Assembly (NCBI RefSeq): GCF_013409205.1
Contig: NZ_JACCAE010000001.1
Location: 2,108,001-2,172,000 of the forward strand
DNA from: Janibacter cremeus
Lineage (GTDB): Bacteria; Actinomycetota; Actinomycetes; Actinomycetales; Dermatophilaceae
Direction: 5' to 3'
DNA length: 64,000 bases
Part shown: positions 48,718-56,022 of the stretch, piece after piece
Position numbering within the stretch: position 1 is the first letter of the stretch
Layout of the letters: each line of letters opens with the position of its first letter
The notes under the pieces: generated by a model
What the model was told of the DNA's origin: nothing
What the model saw: the letters and a program-made list of their open reading frames with translations, nothing else
Database searches by the model: none
Made by a program: the position numbers and the translations under genes

Positions 48718-49836
48718 ATGCCTGACTTCACCCCCGGCAGCACCGGCACCGAAGAGGTGCTCTTCGCCTGTGACGGCGTGCTCGGCCGCGTCCTGCTCAA
48801 CCGCCCCCGGGCGATCAACTCGCTCACCCGCGACATGGTCGTGGCGATGCAGGCCCAGCTGACGGCCTGGGAGGGCGAGGACGCGATCACCGCCATCGCG
48901 ATCGAGGGAGCAGGGGAGAAGGGGTTGTGTGCGGGCGGTGACGTCCGCGCCGTCCGCGAGGCGCACCTGGCCGGGGGGCCCGGAGGGGTGGACTTCTGGG
49001 CCGACGAGTACGCCCTCGACGCGCAGATCGCGGAGTACCCCAAGCCGGTCATCGCCGTCATGGACGGGGTCGTCATGGGTGGTGGCCTCGGTATCTCGAT
49101 GTTCGCCGACGCCCGCTGGGCGACCGAGCGTTCCCGGATCGCCATGCCCGAGACGATCATCGGGTTCTTCCCCGACGTCGGCGCGACCTATCTGCTCTCC
49201 CGGGCGCCGGGCGAGCTCGGCACGCACATGGCGATGACCGGCGCGACGGTCACCGGTGCCGACGCGGTCCACGTAGGGCTGGCAGACAGCGTCGTCGACT
49301 CCGCGAGCATCCCGGACCTCCTCGCGGCAGTTGCCGCCGGCGGTCCGGTCGAGACCGCCCCGAGCACAGGTGGCGAAGGCGCCGTCCTTGGGTCCCACGT
49401 TCCGCGTGGGCGGAGTGAGGGCCCCCGGGCCCGAGCCTCGAAGGGGGGCGTGTCCGACGCCGCGACGGAGGGCGACCTCGCAGGCGCCCGCGAGTGGATA
49501 GACGAGTGTTACGCCGGCGACGATCCGGCCGCGGTCATCGAACGACTCCGCGGGCACGCGAACCCGCAGGCGCAGGTGGCGGCCAAGGAGATCTCCATGC
49601 GCTCGCCGCTGTCCGTGGCCGTCACCCTCGAGGCGCTGCGCCGCGCTGCCGACGCCACCTCGGTGCGCGAGGTGCTGCGGACGGACACGATCGTCAGCGC
49701 CAACCTGCTGCACCGCCCAGACTTCAGCGAGGGCGTGCGCGCGCTGCTCGTCGACAAGGACAAACAGCCTCGGTGGGAGCACCCGGATCTGGTGTCGGTG
49801 CCGCGTTCCGCCGTCCGGGAGCTCTTCAGCCAGTAG
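48718..49836 (+). CDS. 3-hydroxyisobutyryl-CoA hydrolase-like enoyl-CoA hydratase/isomerase
   Basis: 372-residue crotonase-fold protein. GRVLLNRPRAINSLTRDMV, GLCAGGDVRAVREAHL and MPETIIGFFPDVGATYLLSR match HIBCH, the valine-catabolism hydrolase acting on 3-hydroxyisobutyryl-CoA, including the Glu/Asp pair. Around residues 220-243 an in-frame segment (49375-49447) rich in Arg/Gly/Ser is encoded by a hairpin-forming repeat-like sequence and is absent from the usual family pattern. ATG 48718 has GGTG upstream. Confidence 0.85.
   Translation: MPDFTPGSTGTEEVLFACDGVLGRVLLNRPRAINSLTRDMVVAMQAQLTAWEGEDAITAIAIEGAGEKGLCAGGDVRAVREAHLAGGPGGVDFWADEYALDAQIAEYPKPVIAVMDGVVMGGGLGISMFADARWATERSRIAMPETIIGFFPDVGATYLLSRAPGELGTHMAMTGATVTGADAVHVGLADSVVDSASIPDLLAAVAAGGPVETAPSTGGEGAVLGSHVPRGRSEGPRARASKGGVSDAATEGDLAGAREWIDECYAGDDPAAVIERLRGHANPQAQVAAKEISMRSPLSVAVTLEALRRAADATSVREVLRTDTIVSANLLHRPDFSEGVRALLVDKDKQPRWEHPDLVSVPRSAVRELFSQ
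49375..49447 (-). repeat. Repeat-like in-frame insertion within the hydrolase gene
   Basis: Read on the minus strand it starts CCCCCTTCGAGGCTC and ends GCGCCTTC, the same ends as the 43-nt dispersed repeat, but with a longer, different middle containing a CCCACG-TTCCG-CGTGGG hairpin. 73 nt in all. It adds about 24 residues to the protein without breaking the frame when taken with its flanks. Confidence 0.5.
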
Positions 49837-49868
49837 GTTGGTGGGCACCCGACAGGAAGCAGCCGAGG

Positions 49869-50984
49869 ATGATCGAGCTCGAGGGCGTGACCAAGCGGTT
49901 CCCCGGTGGAGCGCTGGCCGTCGATGACCTGAGCCTGAGCGCACCGGAGCGGGCCATCACCGTGCTCGTGGGCCCCTCCGGATGCGGCAAGACGACCACC
50001 CTGCGGATGATCAACCGGATGGTCGACCCCACCTCCGGCACCATCCGCATCGACGGGACCGACATCCACGAGATGGATCCGGCGCAGCTGCGTCGTGGCA
50101 TCGGGTACGTCATCCAGCACGGGGGCCTCTTCCCGCACCACACCGTCGAGCGCAACGTCGCCGCAGTGCCGCTGCTGCTCGGTGAGAAGAGCCGTACGGC
50201 ATTCGACCGCGCGCGTGAGCTCCTCGAGCGAGTCGGCATGGACCCCGCGCTCGGTCGGCGCTACCCCAGCCAGCTCTCCGGGGGGCAGCAGCAGCGTGTC
50301 GGCGTCGCCCGCGCGCTCGCGGCGGACCCGCCGGTGATGCTCATGGACGAGCCCTTCTCGGCCGTCGACCCGGTCGTGCGTGAGCAACTGCAGGACGAGT
50401 TCCTGCGGCTGCAGGGCGAGCTCGGCAAGACCATCGTCATGGTCACCCACGACATCGACGAGGCGATCAAGCTCGGCGACCACGTCGCCGTACTGCGGAC
50501 CGGGGGAGTGCTCGCCCAGATGGCCACCCCCCGCGACCTGCTCGCCTCACCGGCGGACGGCTTCGTCGCCGACTTCCTCGGCAAGGACCGCGGCTACCGC
50601 GCGCTGGGCTTCGACGCGGAGGAGTACCCCGTGCACGAGGAGCTGACCGTGGTCATCGGTACTCCAGTGGGAACCGCGGGCGGCAGCGCGGACTCCGACG
50701 GCTGGGTCCTCGTCACCGACGAGGAGCGTCACCCGCTCGGCTGGGCCCGTCCCGCCGACGCCGAGGACGCGGTCACCCGGGAGGACCTCGCTCTGGGTGG
50801 CACCCTGGCCACGGTGGATGGGCCCCTGCGCGGGGCACTCGACGCGGCCCTGTCCTCGCCCAGCCGGCGCGGTGTCGTCGTGGATGACGACGGCCTCCTC
50901 GTGGGCACCTGCCTGGCGACCGAGGTGCTGGAGGTCATCGAGTCCAGGGACCGGCAGCAGGCACCGAGCGGCGCGAGGCCCTGA
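49869..50984 (+). CDS. Glycine betaine/choline/proline-type ABC importer ATPase
   Basis: 371 residues: Walker A GPSGCGKTTTLRMI, signature LSGGQQQRVGVARAL, Walker B VMLMDEPFSAVDP, then a C-terminal CBS-like region (about 275-360). ProV/OpuCA family. Energises uptake of quaternary ammonium osmoprotectants. First gene of a four-gene operon, 32 nt after the hydrolase gene. Confidence 0.92.
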   Translation: MIELEGVTKRFPGGALAVDDLSLSAPERAITVLVGPSGCGKTTTLRMINRMVDPTSGTIRIDGTDIHEMDPAQLRRGIGYVIQHGGLFPHHTVERNVAAVPLLLGEKSRTAFDRARELLERVGMDPALGRRYPSQLSGGQQQRVGVARALAADPPVMLMDEPFSAVDPVVREQLQDEFLRLQGELGKTIVMVTHDIDEAIKLGDHVAVLRTGGVLAQMATPRDLLASPADGFVADFLGKDRGYRALGFDAEEYPVHEELTVVIGTPVGTAGGSADSDGWVLVTDEERHPLGWARPADAEDAVTREDLALGGTLATVDGPLRGALDAALSSPSRRGVVVDDDGLLVGTCLATEVLEVIESRDRQQAPSGARP

Positions 50985-51634
50985 TGAAGTGGATCCTCGA
51001 CCACCTGGACGACATCACCTCCCTGGGGCTGCAGCACATCTGGCTCTCCGGGGTGCCGGTGCTGCTCGGGCTGGTCATCGCGATCCCGGTCGGCTGGCTG
51101 GCCACCCGGACCCGGTGGCTGCGCGGCATCCTGATCACCGGGTCGGGACTGCTCTACACGATCCCGTCGTTGGCGCTCTTCGTGCTGATGCCGCTCGTCC
51201 TGGGCACCAGCATCCTCGATCCGCTCAACGTCGTCGTGGCGATGACGATCTACACGATCGCCCTGCTCGTACGCTCGGTCGTCGACGGGCTGACCTCGGT
51301 GCCGGACGAGGTCGCGCGCTCGGCCACGGCGATGGGATACACCTCCGTACGCCGGTTCTTCGGAGTGGACCTGCCGCTGGCCGTCCCGGTGATCGCCGCC
51401 GGCCTGCGGGTGGCGGCGGTGAGCAGCGTCAGCATGGTCTCGATCGCCTCGCTCATCGGCGTCGACCAGCTCGGTGACCTGCTCATCGACGGCTTCAACC
51501 GCAAGATCGCGGGTGAGCTGCTCGCCGGCATCCTCGCCTCGGTCCTGCTGGCGATCGTCTTCGACCTGCTGATCCGGGTGGCGGAGCACACGCTCACCCC
51601 GTGGCGACGCGCACACCAGGGGGGCAGCGCATGA
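50984..51634 (+). CDS. ABC importer permease 1 (OpuCB/ProW-like)
   Basis: 216-residue membrane permease with five to six helices and the cytoplasmic coupling loop EVARSATAMGYTSVRRFFGVDLPLAVP (EAA motif). Start ATG overlaps the ATPase stop by 1 nt. Pairs with permease 2. Confidence 0.92.
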   Translation: MKWILDHLDDITSLGLQHIWLSGVPVLLGLVIAIPVGWLATRTRWLRGILITGSGLLYTIPSLALFVLMPLVLGTSILDPLNVVVAMTIYTIALLVRSVVDGLTSVPDEVARSATAMGYTSVRRFFGVDLPLAVPVIAAGLRVAAVSSVSMVSIASLIGVDQLGDLLIDGFNRKIAGELLAGILASVLLAIVFDLLIRVAEHTLTPWRRAHQGGSA

Positions 51635-52362
51635 TCGTCGACATCCTGCAGTGGCTGCTCAGCGGCGAGGAGTGGTCCGGCGACGGCGGGATCCTCGCGC
51701 GTCTCCTGGAACACATCGCGTACACACTTCTGGTGATCGTCGTGGCCGGTCTCATCGCCATCCCGGCCGGGCTGTGGATCGGGCACACCGGCCGGGGCCG
51801 CTGGATGGTCACGGTCGCCAACGCCCTGCGTGCCATCCCCACCCTCGGTCTTCTCTTCGCGCTCACCCTCGTGCTCCTGCCGTTGCTGCCGGGGGCCTCT
51901 GCCTTCATCGTGCCGAGCGTCGCGGTCCTGGTGCTGCTGGCCATCCCGCCGATCCTGTCGGGCACCTACTCCGGCGTGGAAGCGGTCGACCCCGCCGCGC
52001 TCGACGCCGCCCACGGCATCGGCATGACCGGCCGACAGGTGCTGCGCTCGGTCGAGGTCCCGATCGCGCTGCCACTGCTGATCTCCGGGATCCGTGCCGC
52101 GGTCCTGCAGGTCGTCGCCACCGCCACGATCGCCGCCTACGTCGGTCTCGGGGGACTGGGCCGCTACCTCATCGACGGCCTGGCGATCTCCGACTACGTG
52201 AGCACGGCCGGTGGCGCGGTCCTCGTGGCGGTCCTCGCTCTGGCGCTGGATGCCCCCTTCGCGCTCCTGGGCAGGCTCATGGTCTCGCCCGGACTGACGG
52301 GACGCACCCCCCGTCGTGTACTTCGCAGAACCGACCCCACCCCAGCAGGAGGCACCGCATGA
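51631..52362 (+). CDS. ABC importer permease 2 (OpuCD/ProW-like)
   Basis: 243-residue permease with the EAA coupling motif DAAHGIGMTGRQVLRSVEVPIALP. ATG at 51631 overlaps permease 1 by 4 nt (ATGA). With the other permease it forms the heterodimeric channel of the osmoprotectant importer. Confidence 0.92.
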   Translation: MIVDILQWLLSGEEWSGDGGILARLLEHIAYTLLVIVVAGLIAIPAGLWIGHTGRGRWMVTVANALRAIPTLGLLFALTLVLLPLLPGASAFIVPSVAVLVLLAIPPILSGTYSGVEAVDPAALDAAHGIGMTGRQVLRSVEVPIALPLLISGIRAAVLQVVATATIAAYVGLGGLGRYLIDGLAISDYVSTAGGAVLVAVLALALDAPFALLGRLMVSPGLTGRTPRRVLRRTDPTPAGGTA

Positions 52363-53285
52363 CCCCGTCCCGCTCCCTTCGCCCCGCACTGATCGCGATC
52401 GCCTGCGCAGGCGCGCTCGGCCTGTCCGCCTGTGGTGGCGACAGCGATCCGCTCGCCTCGTCCTCCTCCGACGAAGGGGGTGGATCCGGTGGGGAGGTCG
52501 TCGTCGGGTCCGCGGACTTCTCCGAGTCGATCCTGCTGGCGAACATCTACGCCGGCGCACTCACGGCCGACGACGTCAACGCCTCGACCAAGACCGGCAT
52601 CGGCTCCCGCGAGGTCTACCTCAAGGCCCTCGATGAGGGTTCGGTCGACGTCATGCCCGAGTACACGGGCGCGCTCGCGCTTTACTACGACAAGGACTTC
52701 GACGAGGTCGACCCGGACAAGACGTACGCGGCACTGCAGGACCTGCTGCCCGAGGGCATGGCCGTGCTCGAGAAGTCCGCGGCCGAGGACAAGGACTCGA
52801 TCGTCGTCACCCAGGAGACCGCCGAGTCGAAGGACCTGCAGAGCATCGGTGACCTCGAGGACGTGGCCGATGACATGACCCTCGGCGCACCGGCGGAGTT
52901 CAAGGAGCGTGCGCAGGGCATCCCCGGGCTGGAGACGACGTACGGAGTGACCTTCGGTGACTTCCGGGCGCTCAAGCCGGGGCAGTCGATGAGCGGCGCG
53001 CTGGCCAACGGGCAGATCGACGCCGCCAACATCTTCAGCACCGACCCGGCGATCGTGGAGAACGACTTCGCGGTCCTCGACGACCCGAAGATGCTGTACG
53101 GAAGCCAGAACGTCGTGCCGCTCGTGCGCACGCAGGTGGAGGACCAGGTCGCCGACACCCTCGACGAGGTCTCCTCGAAGCTGACCACCGAGAAGCTGCA
53201 GGAGATGCTGCGCCAGACCGATGTGGAGAAGAAGGACCCGGACGCGGTGGCCGCGGACTTCCTCGAGGCTGAGGGACTCGACTGA
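52359..53285 (+). CDS. Glycine betaine-type ABC importer lipoprotein (OpuCC/ProX-like)
   Basis: 308-residue binding lipoprotein: signal with lipobox LSAC (lipidated Cys25), Ser/Gly linker, then an OpuAC fold starting VVVGSADFSESILLANIYAGAL and with VDVMPEYTGALALYY, typical of OsmF/OpuCC. Captures the substrate outside the membrane for the two permeases. ATG has AGGAGG upstream and overlaps permease 2 by 4 nt. Confidence 0.92.
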   Translation: MTPSRSLRPALIAIACAGALGLSACGGDSDPLASSSSDEGGGSGGEVVVGSADFSESILLANIYAGALTADDVNASTKTGIGSREVYLKALDEGSVDVMPEYTGALALYYDKDFDEVDPDKTYAALQDLLPEGMAVLEKSAAEDKDSIVVTQETAESKDLQSIGDLEDVADDMTLGAPAEFKERAQGIPGLETTYGVTFGDFRALKPGQSMSGALANGQIDAANIFSTDPAIVENDFAVLDDPKMLYGSQNVVPLVRTQVEDQVADTLDEVSSKLTTEKLQEMLRQTDVEKKDPDAVAADFLEAEGLD

Positions 53286-53297
53286 CCGAGGCCGCTT

Positions 53298-53873
53298 TCA
53301 GGCTCGGGCCGGGTCGGAGGTGAGGGCGCTGCTGATGACCCGGGCCGCGCCGGCGACGTCGGGGCCCGCGCCCGCGAAGCGTTGTGTGTTGGCCTCGTCC
53401 ATCACCACGGCGACGAAGGTCTGGGACGCCTGGCGACGCATCACCGGGTCGATCGTGTGCTCGATCGCGGCGTCGAGGACCCGTTCGGTGAGCTCGAGGA
53501 CGTTCTCGCGCAGGGCCTTCAGGTGCTCACGCACCTCAGGGTGGGTCCCGGACTCACGCCAGATGATCGTGCGCAGCACGACCGACTCGTGCTGTGCCAA
53601 CCCCAGCGCGTGGGCGAGCGCGACGAGGGAGGCGCCGGGATCACCGCGGCGAGCCACCTCGGTCGGCTCGCAGAGGGGATGGGACGGGAGTCGCTCGGCC
53701 AGCAGTGCCCGGAGGATGTCGACCTTGCGCGGGAAGTAGTAGAAGACCAGGCCCTTGGGCACGGCGGCCCCGTCCGCGATCGCGGTGGTACCGGTGGCGG
53801 CGAATCCGTCACCGGCGAACCGCGTTTCGGCCGCGTCGAGGATGCGTTCACGGCGCGAGGCCGGGGTACCCAC
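53298..53873 (-). CDS. TetR family transcriptional regulator
   Basis: 191 residues: N-terminal HTH RERILDAAETRFAGDGFAATGTTAIADGAAVPKGLVFYYFPRK, the usual TetR pattern, and a ligand-binding helical C-terminus. Start GTG 53873, 8 nt after the SPW protein gene on the same strand, so both are probably one transcript controlled by the dyad at 54318-54333. Confidence 0.88.
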   Translation of the reverse strand: MGTPASRRERILDAAETRFAGDGFAATGTTAIADGAAVPKGLVFYYFPRKVDILRALLAERLPSHPLCEPTEVARRGDPGASLVALAHALGLAQHESVVLRTIIWRESGTHPEVREHLKALRENVLELTERVLDAAIEHTIDPVMRRQASQTFVAVVMDEANTQRFAGAGPDVAGAARVISSALTSDPARA

Positions 53874-53881
53874 CGTGTCGC

Positions 53882-54244
53882 CTAGTGCGAAGCAGCCGGA
53901 CGGTGCATGCGAGCGCTGACCTGCGGCAGCGTGATCGCGCCGACGATGAACGTGACTACTCCGGTGATCCATGCAGTCCACGCAAGACCGCCCATGTCGG
54001 CGAAGCCCATGACCCACGGGGCGATGAAGAGCAGCACCCCGAGGACGGCGTGCGAGCCCTCGCTCATCGTGTCCTGCTCACCGGGGGTGTAGAGGGAATA
54101 GGCCGACGCGAGCACGGTCAGTCCGCCGAGGACGACCATCGTCCACGTCGCGCGTGCGTCCGTCGTGGTGACCAGAGGGGCCAGCAACGCGATCGCGCCG
54201 GCGACCAGAGCCACCCAGTCCTGCCATCGAGTCCACTTGTGCAT
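53882..54244 (-). CDS. SPW-repeat membrane protein
   Basis: 120-residue four-helix membrane protein with two SPW-like repeats (KWTRWQDWVALVAGAIALLAPL and GVLLFIAPWVMGFAD). Function unknown. ATG 54244 (GTG 54247 possible). First gene before the TetR regulator; likely the regulator's main target. Confidence 0.82.
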   Translation of the reverse strand: MHKWTRWQDWVALVAGAIALLAPLVTTTDARATWTMVVLGGLTVLASAYSLYTPGEQDTMSEGSHAVLGVLLFIAPWVMGFADMGGLAWTAWITGVVTFIVGAITLPQVSARMHRPAASH

Positions 54245-54317
54245 CACAACATCCCACCTTCATCGGTTGGGATCCGTCGCGCCTGAGGCGGATCGTGTTC
54301 CTCCATAATCGTCCTGT

Positions 54318-54333
54318 TTGACCGGTCGGTCAA
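54318..54333. promoter_or_regulatory. TetR-type operator
   Basis: TTGACCG-GT-CGGTCAA, perfect 7-bp inverted repeat with 2-nt centre, 74 nt upstream of the SPW-TetR start. The TTGACCG half-site is common for TetR-family autoregulation in actinobacteria. Confidence 0.65.
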
Positions 54334-54440
54334 GCCTTCGGGTGCCCCGTCGCCCCAATTTGCTTTCGTCGACTCGTAACATCACAGGGACGGACTCCGC
54401 CGGTCGATGATCTCGCCCCGGCAGAGGTTCGTCCGAGGGC

Positions 54441-54482
54441 GACGAAGGGGGCTGCGCACCGTGGTGCGCAGCCCCCTTCGTC
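54441..54482. terminator. Strong hairpin terminator after the Fe-S oxidoreductase gene
   Basis: 20-bp perfect stem with a 2-nt centre; left arm GACGAAGGGGGCTGCGCACC. It lies 16 nt downstream of the oxidoreductase stop (minus strand). The stem ends are copies of the CGAAGGGGG/CCCCCTTCG word. Confidence 0.85.
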
Positions 54483-54497
54483 ATCAGTGGTCCGGGA

Positions 54498-56022
54498 TCA
54501 CTCCCAGGACGGCTTGGCGTTCTTCTTCGCCAGGTCGGACAGGTGCGGGTCGTCCGAGGAGGGAGCCTCCGGCTCGGCCGAGGGGGCCTGCGCCTGCGGT
54601 GCGTCGGCCTCGGGCTGGTCGGCCGTGGCGTCCTCGACCTGCGGGTCCTCCGCCTCGGGAGCGGCCTGCTCCTGCTGCGGCGTCTCGACGGGTGCGTCCT
54701 CATCGACGGGCGCCTCCGGTGCCGACTCCTGAGCAGGAGCCTGCGTGGCCTCGTCTGCCGGAGCCTCGTCTGCCGGAGCGGCAGCTGCCGGAGCGCCGAT
54801 CTCCCACGAGGGAGCGGCGTTCTTGGCGGCGAGGTCGCTGTCGTCCGTGGCGGCCGGGGGCGTCGGGGCGGCAGGCTGCTCGGTGGCCGGTGCCTCGGCC
54901 GACGGGCCGGCCTCGGTGGTCTCCGTGGCCGGAGCAGCCTCGGTAACTTCGGACTGCGGGGCCTCGGACTCCTCGGCGGGAGCTGCCGTCTCGGTGGGTG
55001 CAGCCGGGGCTGCCGTGGCACCGCCGGTTTCCCAGGAGGGAGCGGCGTTCTTGGCGGCGAGGCCGTCGTCCGTAGCGGCCGGAGCGGCAGGTTCCACGGT
55101 GGCCTCGGGCTGCGGGGCACCGGACTCCTCGGCCGGAGCCTCGTCCTCGGAGGACGCAGCAGCATCGGCGCCCGTGTCCGCGTCCGCAGCGCCACCGACG
55201 GCGGCCCCGGTCTCCCAGGAGGGGGCGGCGTTCTTGGCTGCCACCGTGTCGTCAGCGGGTGCCTCGGACGAGGCGGCTGCCTCAGTGGACGGTGCCTCGG
55301 CGGCCGGAGCCGGGGTGGCCGTACCGGTCTCCCAGGAGGGGGCTGCGTTCTTGGACGCGACCGAGTCGTCCGCGGGAGCCTCGGATGCAGCCGAGCTCTC
55401 GGCGGCCGGCGCCGGGGTGGCGGCGCCCGTCTCCCACGAGGGGGCTGCGTTCTTCGAGGCAGCATCGTCAGCAGCCGGAGCAGCCGCGCCGGTCTCCCAG
55501 GAGGGGGCTGCGTTCTTGGACGCGACCGAGTCGTCCGCGGGAGCCTCGGATGCAGCCGAGCTCTCGGCGGCCGGCGCCGGGGTGGCGGCGCCGGTCTCCC
55601 ACGAGGGGGCTGCGTTCTTCGACGCGGTCGAGTCGTCGGATGCAGCCGGGGTGGCGGCGCCGGTCTCCCAGGAGGGGGCTGCGTTCTTGGACGCGACCGA
55701 GTCGTCCGCGGGAGCCTCGGATGCAGCCGAGCTCTCGGCGGCCGGCGCCGGGGTGGCGGCGCCGGTCTCCCACGAGGGGGCTGCGTTCTTCGACGCGGTC
55801 GAGTCGTCGGATGCAGCCGGGGTGGCGGCGCCGGTCTCCCAGGACGGGGCCGCGTTCTTCGAGGCAGCATCGTCAGCAGCCGGAGCAGCAGCACCGGTTT
55901 CCCAGGAGGGGGCGGCGTTCTTCGCCGCCGGGCTGTCGTCGTCCGCGGACGCGGCTGCAGCAGCACCCGCGGCACCGCCAGCCGCGGCGCCGGTCTCCCA
56001 GGACGGGGCCGACTTCTTGTCG
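54498..56022 (-). repeat. 13-copy PSWE tandem repeat region in coding sequence
   Basis: Each unit reads (A/S)KNAAPSWETGAA plus a spacer of 10-80 residues of Ala/Pro/Glu. Units between about 55330 and 55870 include longer blocks duplicated almost exactly at nucleotide level (for example 55497-55660 and 55671-55834). Confidence 0.85.
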
